DNA of 64,000 nucleotides from Novosphingobium sp. Fuku2-ISO-50 (lineage in GTDB: Bacteria > Pseudomonadota > Alphaproteobacteria > Sphingomonadales > Sphingomonadaceae): the NCBI RefSeq assembly GCF_001519055.1, contig NZ_KQ954287.1, positions 124,001 to 188,000 of the forward strand. The letters run 5' to 3'. Each line of letters starts with the position of its first letter. The stretch's first letter is position 1. Positions 1-9,217 of this stretch are shown here, piece after piece. A model generated the notes under the pieces. That model saw nothing but the letters and a program-made list of their open reading frames with translations. It was not told the DNA's origin and did no database searches. The position numbers were made by a program, and so were the translations under genes.

Positions 1-930
1 CTGTCGGGCAAGCGCGTCGGCGTCTATCAGCATTCGGCGGTCGGGCGCGACATTCTCGCGCGGATTCTGGTCGGGCTGGGCGCCGAGATCGAACTGCTGG
101 GCCGTTCCGAAGTGTTCGTGCCCGTCGATACCGAAGCGATCCGGCCCGAAGACGTGGTGCTGGCACGCGAATGGGCCGCGCAGTATCATTTCGACGCGAT
201 CGTTTCGACCGACGGCGATTCCGACCGCCCGCTGATTGCCGATGAAACCGGCAAATGGCTGCGCGGCGATGTGCTGGGCATTCTGTGCGCCAGCGTGGTC
301 GGCGCGACCAGCGTGGTCACCCCGGTCAGCAGCAATACCGCCGTCGAAGTGTCGCACCGCTTTGCCAAAGTGGTGCGCACGCGCATCGGATCGCCTTATG
401 TGATCAGCGCGATGCAGGCCGAACTGGCCGCCGGATCGGCCTGCGTGGTCGGCTATGAAGCCAATGGCGGCTTTCTGCTGGGCAGCGCCATCCCCGGCAA
501 GGCGGGGCCGACAGTGGCCTTGCCGACGCGCGACGCGGTGCTGCCGATTCTCGAAGTGCTGGCCGCGAAAGCGCCCGGCGTTTCGGCGCAACTGGCCGAC
601 TTGCCGCAGCGGTTTACCTATTCCGACCGGATCATTCCGTTTCCGCCCGAAGCCAGTGCCAAACTGTTCGGGCAGCTGACTGCGGGTGATGCGGCGGCGC
701 AGATCGCGCTGCAAACCAGCCTGTTCGGCGATTTTGCCGGGGCCGCGCAATCGATCGACCATACCGACGGGGTGCGCACGCACTTTGCCGATGGCGGTGT
801 GATCCACTTGCGCGGATCGGGCAATGCGCCCGAATTGCGCTGTTACACCGAAGGCGTGAGCGAAGCCGAAGCGGTGTCGCTCAACGCCGCAGCGGTGAAG
901 GCGATCAAGGCGCTGATGGGCCTTTCCTGA
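1..930 (+). CDS. Phosphomannomutase/phosphoglucomutase family, 3' part only
   Basis: The reading frame is open from the first base, so the start lies outside the window. The family interconverts hexose 1- and 6-phosphates for nucleotide-sugar and polysaccharide synthesis in the cytoplasm. The visible 309 residues hold the metal-binding loop DGDSDR (near residue 72; DGDGDR or similar in relatives), a sugar-binding-type YEANGG segment (near residue 155), and a C-terminal RGSGNAPELRCY phosphate-binding motif. The N-terminal catalytic phosphoserine domain is missing. The last 26 bases overlap the end of the convergent outer-membrane lipoprotein gene. Family is clear; substrate (mannose, glucose or glucosamine phosphate) cannot be fixed. 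Confidence 0.9.
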   Translation: MSGKRVGVYQHSAVGRDILARILVGLGAEIELLGRSEVFVPVDTEAIRPEDVVLAREWAAQYHFDAIVSTDGDSDRPLIADETGKWLRGDVLGILCASVVGATSVVTPVSSNTAVEVSHRFAKVVRTRIGSPYVISAMQAELAAGSACVVGYEANGGFLLGSAIPGKAGPTVALPTRDAVLPILEVLAAKAPGVSAQLADLPQRFTYSDRIIPFPPEASAKLFGQLTAGDAAAQIALQTSLFGDFAGAAQSIDHTDGVRTHFADGGVIHLRGSGNAPELRCYTEGVSEAEAVSLNAAAVKAIKALMGLS

Positions 931-2353
931 CCGGCGGCGCGTCCCAGCCGCCGCCCAAGGCGCGATAAAGCTGCACTGTGGCCGAGCCCTGGGCGATCCG
1001 CGCCTGTTCGACGCTGTCGGCATCGTTGATCGCGGCGAGCCGCGCTTCCAGCACATCGCCCAGCGTGCGGCGCCCGGCGCGGAACAAGGCATCAGTCACG
1101 CTGGTCTGACGATCGGCGGCGATCCGCGCGGTTTCGCGCACGCCATGGGCAAGGTCGGCGCCATGGCGCAGGCTGCTGGCCGCTTCGACATCTTCGAGCG
1201 CGCCCAATGTCGCGCGGTCGGCCACGGCCAACATCGCATCAAGCTCTGCATCGCCGCCGACGACCCGCGCGCGCAGCCGCCCGGCATTGAACAGCGGCAC
1301 CGAACCGCCGATCCCGGCGACAGCCATGTGCCCGTCGTACCCCGGAATGCCGGTCAGCCCGATGTGCCCTTCGCCGTCGCCCAGGACGATCGTGAAATGC
1401 GGCTTGAGATCGCTTTCCAGACTCTTGAGATGCGCCGCCGCCGCGACAACGGCTGCCTCTGCCGCGCGCACATCGGGCCGCCGCGCGAGCACCGCCGCCG
1501 GCAGTCCGCCGCCGGGCGCCGGGGGAATCACAATACCGCTGTCGCCGGGCACATCGATCGCCGCTTCGGGCAGATCGCCCGCCAGCACGGCCAGCCGCCG
1601 CTGGCGAATGGCAATCAGTTCGACCAGCGCGGGCCGCTGCGCCGCGATCCGCCCGCGCGCCGCCTCTGCATGGGCAAGCGCGGCCGCATCGGTCTGTCCC
1701 GCCGCCATCCGCGCGCGGACATAGCCGATCAGCGCGTCGGCGCTGGCGATCCCCTGATCGAGCAGCGCGAGCCGCCGCTTGAGCCCCGCCGTCTGCTGCC
1801 AGTTTTCAACCACATCGGCGGCGATCATGATCCGCATGCCCGCCGCGATGTCGGACGCGGCCAGCACGATCGCGCGCGCCGCATCGCGATCGGCATGGCG
1901 ACCGCCAAACACGTCGGGATCCCATGCCGCGCCAAGCCCGAGGATCTGCCCATTGCCGACGCTGCCCGTCGCGCTGCCGGGATAGGCCGAAAGAATCTGC
2001 CCCAGCTCGCCGTTGATCGTGCCGCTGCCGCCGCTGACCCAGGCGGCGCCACCGGCGGCAATCGTCGGATAGAGCGCGGATTCGGTGACAGCCGCCATCG
2101 CCCGCGCCATACGCACCCGATCCGCGGCAAGGCGCAGATCCTGATTGGCCGCCAGGGCGCGATCGACCAGCCGATCGAGCGCGGGATCGCCCCATGCGGT
2201 CCACCAGCGATCGAGCGACACTTCGGGCGCGGCCGCAACAAAGGCAGCGGGCGGAACGACCGGCGCGCGATGCGGCTGCGTCGTCGGCACGGCGACACAG
2301 CCTGCCAGCGAGACGGCGGCGAAAAGGGCGATGGAGCGTTTCATGACAATCAT
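905..2353 (-). CDS. RND/ABC-type outer-membrane efflux lipoprotein, NodT/TolC family
   Basis: A 482-residue outer-membrane channel-forming subunit of a tripartite exporter. A signal peptide ends in a lipobox (LAGC, residues 16-19), so Cys19 should be lipidated. The body has the two alanine- and arginine-rich coiled-coil repeats of outer-membrane efflux proteins and ends in the LGGGWD segment common to NodT relatives. The ATG at 2353 overlaps the stop of the upstream permease as ATGA; a second ATG at 2344 would drop three residues. It is the last gene of the 7264-905 operon and therefore its likely outer-membrane exit duct. Its 3' end overlaps the convergent mutase gene. Confidence 0.92.
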   Translation of the reverse strand: MIVMKRSIALFAAVSLAGCVAVPTTQPHRAPVVPPAAFVAAAPEVSLDRWWTAWGDPALDRLVDRALAANQDLRLAADRVRMARAMAAVTESALYPTIAAGGAAWVSGGSGTINGELGQILSAYPGSATGSVGNGQILGLGAAWDPDVFGGRHADRDAARAIVLAASDIAAGMRIMIAADVVENWQQTAGLKRRLALLDQGIASADALIGYVRARMAAGQTDAAALAHAEAARGRIAAQRPALVELIAIRQRRLAVLAGDLPEAAIDVPGDSGIVIPPAPGGGLPAAVLARRPDVRAAEAAVVAAAAHLKSLESDLKPHFTIVLGDGEGHIGLTGIPGYDGHMAVAGIGGSVPLFNAGRLRARVVGGDAELDAMLAVADRATLGALEDVEAASSLRHGADLAHGVRETARIAADRQTSVTDALFRAGRRTLGDVLEARLAAINDADSVEQARIAQGSATVQLYRALGGGWDAPPVRKGPSAP

Positions 2354-3477
2354 CCCTGACGCGCGAGCATGGCGCGAAAGCGTTGCAGCGCAAGGCCGAC
2401 AAACAGGCTGCCCCAGACCGTGATCGCCAGGATCTGCGGCCAGACGGCGGCAATCCCCGCGCCGCGATAGAGGATGGCCTGCGACAGCGTGACAAACTGC
2501 GTCGTGGGCAGGACGCGAGCCACGACCTGGAGATCGGGCGGCATTGATTCGATCGGCGTCGCCGCGCCCGACAGGAGATAGGCGATGGCATAGACCGGCA
2601 CCGACAGCATCCCGAATTGCGGCATCGACGAGGCCAGTGTCGCCATGAACACGCCCAGCGCCGTGACCGCAAACAGATAGAGCGTCATCGCCCCGGCAAA
2701 CAGCCAGAGCGAACCCGCCAGCGGCACGCCCAACAGGCCATGCACCACCAGAATCAGCGATCCAAACGCGGCGACGAAGATGACCAGCCCATTGGCCAGG
2801 ATCTTGGCAAAGGCGATCTCGCTCGCGCGGACCGGCATGACCAGAAGATGTTCGATCGTGCCGTGTTCGCGTTCGCGGATCACCGCCGCGCCGACCAGAA
2901 TGATCGCCAGCACGGTGACATCGATGACGATCAGCATGACCGAGGTATACCACGATGACGTCGCATTGGGGTTGAAGCGGATATGGCTGACCACGCCCAC
3001 GGGCGCAGCGGCGAGCAAGCCCCGCGCATGGAGGAATTCGAGCGCTTCGTCGGCAACGATCTGCTGGATATAGGCCGCGCCGAGCCCGGCCTGCGTCATC
3101 GCCGTGGCATCGACCAGAACCTGCACTTCGGGGCTGCGCCCGGCGATCAGGTCGGCCTGGAATCGCGGCGGAATCTCGATCACGAAAATGATCCGCCCGG
3201 CATCCATCGCCGGCGCGACATCGGCACGGGCAATATCGCGCGGCGTCTTGAAATAGGGCGGGCGAAACGCATCGCGCAGCCGCAGCGACAGTTCCGAGCG
3301 ATCGCCATCGATGATCCCCACGGTCGCATTGGCGACTTCGGCCTTGACCCCTTGCGCGACCAGCAGGACCGCCACGCTGAAGGCAAACAGGATCAGCGCA
3401 ACCAGCACGCGATCCATCAGCAGGCTGCGCAGCTCTTTGGCCGCAAGCGTCCAGACATTAGAAAACCACAGCATCAT
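2350..3477 (-). CDS. ABC-2 type transporter permease, YhhJ-like
   Basis: A 375-residue inner-membrane permease of the ABC-2 family. One membrane segment lies near the N terminus (about residues 21-40), followed by a periplasmic domain of about 140 residues and then five or so membrane helices to the end. The segment IREREHGTIEHLLVMP before the helical region is the cytoplasmic coupling motif of this family. The ATG at 3477 overlaps the stop of the ATPase gene as ATGA; the open frame continues upstream but that part is inside the neighbour. It probably pairs with the permease half of the fused ATPase protein. Exported substrate unknown. Confidence 0.9.
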   Translation of the reverse strand: MMLWFSNVWTLAAKELRSLLMDRVLVALILFAFSVAVLLVAQGVKAEVANATVGIIDGDRSELSLRLRDAFRPPYFKTPRDIARADVAPAMDAGRIIFVIEIPPRFQADLIAGRSPEVQVLVDATAMTQAGLGAAYIQQIVADEALEFLHARGLLAAAPVGVVSHIRFNPNATSSWYTSVMLIVIDVTVLAIILVGAAVIREREHGTIEHLLVMPVRASEIAFAKILANGLVIFVAAFGSLILVVHGLLGVPLAGSLWLFAGAMTLYLFAVTALGVFMATLASSMPQFGMLSVPVYAIAYLLSGAATPIESMPPDLQVVARVLPTTQFVTLSQAILYRGAGIAAVWPQILAITVWGSLFVGLALQRFRAMLARQG

Positions 3478-6266
3478 GCCGCCTGTTTCCTCAGACTGAC
3501 TTGCGCGGCGACGAGAAAGCCGAGCGCAAAAGCCGACAGCACGGCGTAAGGCCGCGCAAAGCTCAGCAACCCCAGCCCTTTGGTAAACGTGCCCAGGCTG
3601 ATGATCTGAAACCACCCCGACGGGAAACAGAGCCCGACCCAGTATGACGCGCCGTCCAGCGTCGAAACCGGATAGAGCAGCCCGGAAAAATTGACCGACG
3701 GAATGAGGCAGAGCAGCGCCGTGGCAAACATCGCCGAAATCTGGCTGCGCACAAAGGCCGAGATCATCAGCCCAAGCCCGGTCGAGGCCAGCGTAAACAG
3801 CATGCCACCCGCCGCGAGCGCAAGCAGCGAACCCTTGAGCGGGACGCCGAGCACGACGACGCTCAACACGACAAGGCTGGCGAAACTGGCCATGCCGACC
3901 ACGACGTAAGGCGCCTGCTTTCCGAGCAGGAACGCGCCCGATCCGGCGGGCGAGGCATAAAGATTGATGATCGAGCCGATTTCCTTTTCGCGCACGACGC
4001 CAAGCGCGGTCAGCATCGCGGGAAACAGGATCATCGCCAGCATCAGCACGCCCGGCGCCATGGCATAGATGCTGCGAAATTCCTGATTGTAGACAAAGCG
4101 CGGCGCGATGCCGAGCGGCAGCCCGCCCCCGCTCCCCGCCAGCATCCCGGCGAGCGGCGCCAGATGCGGATCGGCAGCCACGGCTTCGGGATGGGCCGAC
4201 AGCGCCTCGAATTCATAGCCGAGCAGAATCATTTGCGCGAAAGCCTGCGCATTCGACCCGACGAACGGGCTGCTTCCGTCAAAGGCCATGCCCACTTCGG
4301 GGTGGCGCCCGGCGGCCAGATCGCGCCCGAATCCGGGCGGGATGTCGAGCGTGGCTTGCGCCTTGCCGCTGATCATGGCCGAATCAGGATCGGCAGCACC
4401 GGCGGGCTCGATCACGCGGAACGAGCGCGACCCCTGAAAATGGCGCACGAGGTCGCGGCTCGATGCGCTGCGGTCGTGATCGATCACCATGAGGCGGATG
4501 TCGGATACGTCGAACGAAATGGCAAAACTGGCCGTCGCTGCCAGCACGAGCGGGCCGATCAGCGCAAAGCCAAGCCGCACCGGATCGCGCCACAGCTCAA
4601 GCGCCTCGCGCAAGGCAAAGGCCCAGACAAACCCCAACCAGCCAAACAGAGCCCCGCGCGCAGGGCGATCCGCCGAAAGCGCGGTGGGCGAAGGCGCGGT
4701 GGGCGCGGCGCGGCCAGGCCCTTCGGCAACTTCCAGCACGGCGATGAACGCATCTTCCAGATTGGCGGCATGCTGTTCGCGCACCAGATCGGCCGGGCGC
4801 CCCATTGCCAGCACCCGCCCGCGATGCATCAGCGAGATGCGGTCGCAGCGTTCGGCCTCGTTCATGAAGTGAGTCGAAACGAAAATCGTCACCTGATCCT
4901 CGCGCGACAGCCGCACGAGATGGCGCCAGAACATGTCGCGCGCCGCCGGATCGACCCCCGAGGTCGGCTCATCGAGAATCAGCACTTCGGGCCGGTGCAG
5001 ACAGGCGGCAGCCAATTGCAGCCGCTGACGAATGCCGAGCGGCAAGGCACCGGGCAAGGCATCGGCCACGTCATCCAGCGCAAATTCTTCAAGCGAGCGC
5101 GCGATCACCGCCGCGACGGTCGGCGCAGGAATGCGATAGAGCCGGGCATGAAGCGCCAGATTCTGCCGCACGGTCAGCTCTTCATACAGCGAAAAGGCCT
5201 GGCTCATGTAGCCCACGCGCATCCGCGTCGCCATGTCGCCGGGCTCGATCGTCTTGCCAAACAGCGTCGCGCTGCCTTCGGTCGCATCGATCAGCCCGGT
5301 CAGCATTTTCATGGTGGTGGTCTTGCCGCACCCGTTCGAGCCGAGAAAGCCGAAGATCTCGCCGCGCGCGATGCTGAAATTGACATGATCGACGGCCACG
5401 AAATCGCCAAAGCGGCGGACCAGATCATGCGCCTCGATCGCCGGGGGTTCGTCGCGCGCGACATAGGCGGGCACCACCAGCATGTCGCCCTCCGGCCGAC
5501 GCTCGGGCGGCAAGAGGCGGATATAGGCGGCCTCCAGCGTCTTGGCACCCGTCCCGGCGATGACATCGGCGGTCGGCCCTGTGGCGATGATCCGCCCGTC
5601 GTCCATCGCCACGAGATGCGCAAAGCGCTCCGCCTCGTCCATATAGGCGGTCGCGACAAGCACGGTCAGCCCCGGCCGTTCGGCGCGGATCGCATCGACC
5701 AGATCCCAGAACTGGCGCCGCGACAGGGGATCGACCCCGGTGGTCGGCTCGTCGAGAATCAGGAGATCGGGATCGTGGACCAGCGCGCAGCACAGCCCGA
5801 GCTTTTGCTTCATCCCCCCCGACAGCTTGCCCGCCGGACGGTCGGGAAAGGGGGCCAGCCCGGTCGCATCGAGCAGCCGCCGCGTATGGGCCGCGCGCGC
5901 CTTGGCATCGAGCCCGAACAGGCGGCCAAAGAAATCGATGTTTTCCGCAACGCTGAGCGTCGGATAGAGATTTTTGCCCAGCCCTTGCGGCATATAGGCG
6001 ATGCGCGACAGAAACGCGGCGCGCGCCTCGCTGCCCGCGCTCGTGGCGACAAGATCGTGGCCAAGCACGCTCAGATACCCGGTCTGCGGGCGCCGCACCC
6101 CGGCGATCAGCCCGAGCAGCGTCGATTTGCCCACCCCGTCGGGGCCAACCAGCGCCACCGCTTCGCCGCGCGGCAGGTCGAGCGTGATCGAATCGAGCGC
6201 GCATGTCGCACCATAGAGATGCGACACCCCGGCAAGACGGATTGCCGGGCCGGGATCGCCCGTCAT
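3474..6266 (-). CDS. Fused double-ATPase/permease ABC transporter, YhiH/RbbA-like
   Basis: A 930-residue protein with two ATP-binding domains followed by an ABC-2 permease. Domain 1 (about 1-235) has Walker A GPDGVGKST, signature LSGGMKQK and Walker B LLILDEPTTGVDP. Domain 2 (about 275-510) has Walker A GSNGCGKTTT and Walker B VLILDEPTSGVDP, but its signature is LPLGIRQR instead of LSGGQ. The last 390 residues resemble the neighbouring permease, with one early helix, a periplasmic domain and about five terminal helices. The order HlyD, double ATPase, permease matches the yhiI-yhiH(rbbA)-yhhJ locus of enterobacteria. It starts within the HlyD stop (ATGA). Probably energises export; a ribosome-linked role as described for RbbA cannot be judged from sequence. 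Confidence 0.92.
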   Translation of the reverse strand: MTGDPGPAIRLAGVSHLYGATCALDSITLDLPRGEAVALVGPDGVGKSTLLGLIAGVRRPQTGYLSVLGHDLVATSAGSEARAAFLSRIAYMPQGLGKNLYPTLSVAENIDFFGRLFGLDAKARAAHTRRLLDATGLAPFPDRPAGKLSGGMKQKLGLCCALVHDPDLLILDEPTTGVDPLSRRQFWDLVDAIRAERPGLTVLVATAYMDEAERFAHLVAMDDGRIIATGPTADVIAGTGAKTLEAAYIRLLPPERRPEGDMLVVPAYVARDEPPAIEAHDLVRRFGDFVAVDHVNFSIARGEIFGFLGSNGCGKTTTMKMLTGLIDATEGSATLFGKTIEPGDMATRMRVGYMSQAFSLYEELTVRQNLALHARLYRIPAPTVAAVIARSLEEFALDDVADALPGALPLGIRQRLQLAAACLHRPEVLILDEPTSGVDPAARDMFWRHLVRLSREDQVTIFVSTHFMNEAERCDRISLMHRGRVLAMGRPADLVREQHAANLEDAFIAVLEVAEGPGRAAPTAPSPTALSADRPARGALFGWLGFVWAFALREALELWRDPVRLGFALIGPLVLAATASFAISFDVSDIRLMVIDHDRSASSRDLVRHFQGSRSFRVIEPAGAADPDSAMISGKAQATLDIPPGFGRDLAAGRHPEVGMAFDGSSPFVGSNAQAFAQMILLGYEFEALSAHPEAVAADPHLAPLAGMLAGSGGGLPLGIAPRFVYNQEFRSIYAMAPGVLMLAMILFPAMLTALGVVREKEIGSIINLYASPAGSGAFLLGKQAPYVVVGMASFASLVVLSVVVLGVPLKGSLLALAAGGMLFTLASTGLGLMISAFVRSQISAMFATALLCLIPSVNFSGLLYPVSTLDGASYWVGLCFPSGWFQIISLGTFTKGLGLLSFARPYAVLSAFALGFLVAAQVSLRKQAA

Positions 6267-7264
6267 GACCCGTTGCGTGCCGACGCCGACCCCAGTTTGG
6301 GCCAGCCCTGATGCGGATCGGTGCGGACATAGCCATCGGCGGTCATCCCCGCCTTCAACCGGCCATGGAGCGCGCGCGCCTGATCGGCGGGGATCGACAG
6401 CTTGACCCGGTACGACAGCTTTTCGCGTTCGCTGGCGGTTTCGACGAATTTCGGCGTGAACTGCGCATCGGGCGCGATAAAGCTGATCCGCGCCGGGATG
6501 GCGATGCCGAGCCCTTCGGGCACGATCCGCGCCTCATCACCCACGGCAAGCCTTGCCACCGTTGCCGCAGGCAGAAACAGCGTCAAGGTCACGTCATCGG
6601 GATTGAGCAGCGACACCACCCGCCCCCCGGCAGGCAGCACCGCGCCATTTTCGACCACGCGATATTCGACGCTGTAGCGCGTGCCGGGGCGGCCCGGCGC
6701 GGCAATGCGCAAATCGTTCAAGACATTTTTCAGCCGGGCAATCCCGGCATCGGCCTCGGCCACGGCGCCGCGCGCCTCGGCAATACCCCCGCGCGCCGCC
6801 GCAACCGCCGCACCCGCGCCGGCAAAGGCGAGCCGCCGCTGTTGCAGTTCGACCGGCGAGACCATCTTTTGCGCATCGAGCCTTGCCGTCTGGTCCAGAT
6901 CGATCGCGGCGATCCCGGCCTGGCTTTCGCGGGCAGCGGTTTCGCCCGCAGCGCGGCTGGTCGCGGCGAGCGCGCGCGCGCGAACAGCCTCGGCCTGTTG
7001 CAACTGGGCCAGCGTGTCGGCGGGATCTTCTTCGGCAATCAGATCGCCCGCATGGACTTCGTCGCCTTCATCGACATGGAGCGCGATCAGCCGACCGGGG
7101 TATTTGACCGCGACATCGCTGCGCGTCAGTTCGAGCCGGCCATTGCTGGCAACAATCCCCGGCGGCAGCGCGGAACGGGTTTCCGCACGCCACCACACCA
7201 CACCGCCCGCGACGAGCGCGACGGCAACCAGGGGGACAAGGATCGTTGCGGGACGAATCGCCAT
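6263..7264 (-). CDS. HlyD-family membrane fusion protein, YhiI-like
   Basis: A 333-residue periplasmic adaptor anchored by one N-terminal membrane segment (about residues 7-23). The order is a biotinyl-lipoyl-like strand pair (HVDEGDEVHAGDLIAEED), a long alanine-rich coiled-coil hairpin (about 80-170), then the returning lipoyl half and a beta-barrel domain. This is the usual design of adaptors that join an inner-membrane ABC exporter to an outer-membrane channel. It is the first gene of the four-gene operon running to 905 and overlaps the next gene by ATGA. The 32-base gap to phaC means it may be co-transcribed with, or separately from, phaC. Confidence 0.92.
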   Translation of the reverse strand: MAIRPATILVPLVAVALVAGGVVWWRAETRSALPPGIVASNGRLELTRSDVAVKYPGRLIALHVDEGDEVHAGDLIAEEDPADTLAQLQQAEAVRARALAATSRAAGETAARESQAGIAAIDLDQTARLDAQKMVSPVELQQRRLAFAGAGAAVAAARGGIAEARGAVAEADAGIARLKNVLNDLRIAAPGRPGTRYSVEYRVVENGAVLPAGGRVVSLLNPDDVTLTLFLPAATVARLAVGDEARIVPEGLGIAIPARISFIAPDAQFTPKFVETASEREKLSYRVKLSIPADQARALHGRLKAGMTADGYVRTDPHQGWPKLGSASARNGS

Positions 7265-7296
7265 AGGCGCCAGACTTTTTTGAGAGGGAGGGGAAA

Positions 7297-9057
7297 TCAG
7301 CGTTCGTGAACGTAGCGACCCGGCGCGGCGTCAAGCGCGGGATAGCCCGCCTCTGCGCGACCGAGCGGCGGCGGCGGCTCGGGCGGGCCGGAACGCTCGA
7401 CCAGCCATTGGGCCCAATCGGTCCACCACGATCCCTCGCGCGGCTCGGCCTGCGCCAGCCATTCGTCGGGCGACAGCGCGATACCGTCGGCAGGCCGCGT
7501 CGCCACATGGAAATGGCGGCGGGGATGGCCGGGTTCGGAAACGATCCCCGCGTTGTGCCCCCCACTGGTCAGGACAAAGCGGATTTCGGCGCCGGTCAGG
7601 AAATGCAGCTTGTGCACCGAACGCCACGGCGCGACATGATCGCTTTCGGTGCCGACCATGAAAATCGGCTGGCGCAGCGCCGACAGCGAGACCGCGCGCC
7701 CGCCGACCGGATAGCGTCCTTCGGCCAGATCGTTGTTGAGGAACATCCGCTTCAGATATTCGCTGTGCATCGCATAAGGCATGCGCGTGTCATCGGCGTT
7801 CCACGCGAGCAGGTCATTGATCGGCTCACGCTCGCCCATCAGGTATTCGGTCAGGATTCGCGACCAGACGAGGTCGTTGGAGCGCAGGATCTGAAACGCG
7901 CCGCCCATCTGGCCGCCGGCGAGATAGCCGCGCGTCCACATCATCGCCTCGATCAGATCGACTTGCGCCTCGTCGATGAACAGCGCGAGCTCCCCCGGCT
8001 CGGAAAACTCGGTCTGCGCGGCAAGGAATGTCAGGGTTGCCAGCCGATTATCGCCGTCGCGGGCCAATGCCGCCGCCGTGATCGCCAGCAAAGTGCCGCC
8101 AAGGCAATACCCGGCGGCATGGACATGGGGGGAACCGGTGATCGCACTGATCGCATCGAGCGCGGCGATCGGGCCAAGCCGCCGATAATCGTCCATGGTG
8201 CGATTGCGATCGGCGCTGTCGGGATTGTGCCACGAAATCATGAACACGGTGAACCCCTGACCGGTCAGCCAGCGCACCAGCGAATTGTGCGGGCTGAGAT
8301 CGAGGATGTAGTATTTCATGATCCACGCCGGCACGATCAGCACCGGCTCGGGCCGCACCCTTTCGGTCGTCGGCGCATACTGGATCAGCTCCATCAGTTC
8401 GTTGCGCGCGACCACTTTGCCGGGCGACACGGCAACATCGCGACCGGGCTCGAACGCTTCGGCCCCGGCAGGCGGATCGCCCGACAGCGAACGGCGCATA
8501 TCATCGAGGAAATGCTTCGCCCCTTCGATCAGGCAATGGCCGCCGGTATCGATGATGCGCTGTTGCAGCACGGGATTGGTGGCAATGAAATTGGTCGGGG
8601 CGGCCATGTCGAGAATCTGCCGCGTGGTAAATTCGACCACCGCCTCGTGATGCGCCGAAACCCCGCGCACACCCGTGGTCGCCGCGTGCCACCATTGCTG
8701 ATGCAACAGGAAAGCTTGCGCAATCGTGTCGAACGGCTGCTTGCGCCATGCCGGATCGGCAAAGCGGTGATCCTGCGGCAAAGGCTCGATCGCGGGCGCG
8801 GGCGGCGCCCCGTCGGCGCCCGCACCGGCAAGGTATTGAGTCAGCCGCATCGCCTTGCGCGCAGCCTTGCCCATCAATTCCATCTGCCGACCGGGCGAAA
8901 TGGCCAGGTGCAGCGCCCAATCGGAAAAGGACTGCGCCAGAGTGACCGGCGAAAGCCCGCCGGTCGCCTGCGAAACCGCCGCGCGGGCGGCATTGTCGAT
9001 CGTCTGCGCGACACCGTCGAACGGGTCGCCTTCCGGCAAGGCATGATCATCGGCCAT
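7297..9057 (-). CDS. phaC: Class I poly(3-hydroxyalkanoate) synthase PhaC
   Basis: Polymerises 3-hydroxyacyl-CoA into storage polyester at the granule surface. The 586-residue length suits class I synthases. The lipase-like box GYCLGG carries the catalytic Cys (about residue 318), and the expected Asp (GTESDHVAPW) and His (SGGHNAGIV, SEPGH) follow. The N-terminal PhaC domain is present (about 70-240). The ATG at 9057 is preferred because GAGG sits just upstream; an in-frame GTG at 9084 would add nine residues. No phaA, phaB or phasin gene is adjacent. Two palindromes lie upstream of the start. Confidence 0.96.
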   Translation of the reverse strand: MADDHALPEGDPFDGVAQTIDNAARAAVSQATGGLSPVTLAQSFSDWALHLAISPGRQMELMGKAARKAMRLTQYLAGAGADGAPPAPAIEPLPQDHRFADPAWRKQPFDTIAQAFLLHQQWWHAATTGVRGVSAHHEAVVEFTTRQILDMAAPTNFIATNPVLQQRIIDTGGHCLIEGAKHFLDDMRRSLSGDPPAGAEAFEPGRDVAVSPGKVVARNELMELIQYAPTTERVRPEPVLIVPAWIMKYYILDLSPHNSLVRWLTGQGFTVFMISWHNPDSADRNRTMDDYRRLGPIAALDAISAITGSPHVHAAGYCLGGTLLAITAAALARDGDNRLATLTFLAAQTEFSEPGELALFIDEAQVDLIEAMMWTRGYLAGGQMGGAFQILRSNDLVWSRILTEYLMGEREPINDLLAWNADDTRMPYAMHSEYLKRMFLNNDLAEGRYPVGGRAVSLSALRQPIFMVGTESDHVAPWRSVHKLHFLTGAEIRFVLTSGGHNAGIVSEPGHPRRHFHVATRPADGIALSPDEWLAQAEPREGSWWTDWAQWLVERSGPPEPPPPLGRAEAGYPALDAAPGRYVHER

Positions 9058-9080
9058 AGCAGCACCTCTGGGATCGGTCG

Positions 9081-9132
9081 GCACGAATATGGTTCGTGCG
9101 CTCGCTCATCCCGCTTTTGATGCAGTGCATCA
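9081..9132. promoter_or_regulatory. Two palindromes upstream of phaC
   Basis: A 7-bp inverted repeat GCACGAA/TTCGTGC with a 5-base gap lies at 9081-9099. A second one, TGATGCA-G-TGCATCA, lies at 9118-9132. Both are perfect. They stand within 80 bases of the chosen phaC start, and a TTGACG element on the minus strand lies just beyond. Alphaproteobacterial PhaR repressors are known to bind TGC/GCA-rich dyads, so the second site is a candidate operator. That assignment is inference. Confidence 0.4.
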
Positions 9133-9217
9133 TTGCGCCGCGTCAAATCCTCTCGGCAAATACCCTATGTTATGGGGCAAGGCACTGCCCAAAAACAAAA
9201 ATTGTCACTTTCCCGGA

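Noticed and set aside
2353..2953. N-terminal extension of the outer-membrane lipoprotein frame
   Set aside because: It would put a signal peptide and lipobox in the middle of the protein and overlaps the permease; the ATGA junction at 2353 is the natural start.
4164..6311. A 715-codon open frame on the plus strand opposite the double-ATPase gene
   Set aside because: It is the antisense shadow of a clear ABC protein in GC-rich DNA; its translation is rich in Arg, His and Gln with no domain, and no ribosome site precedes it.
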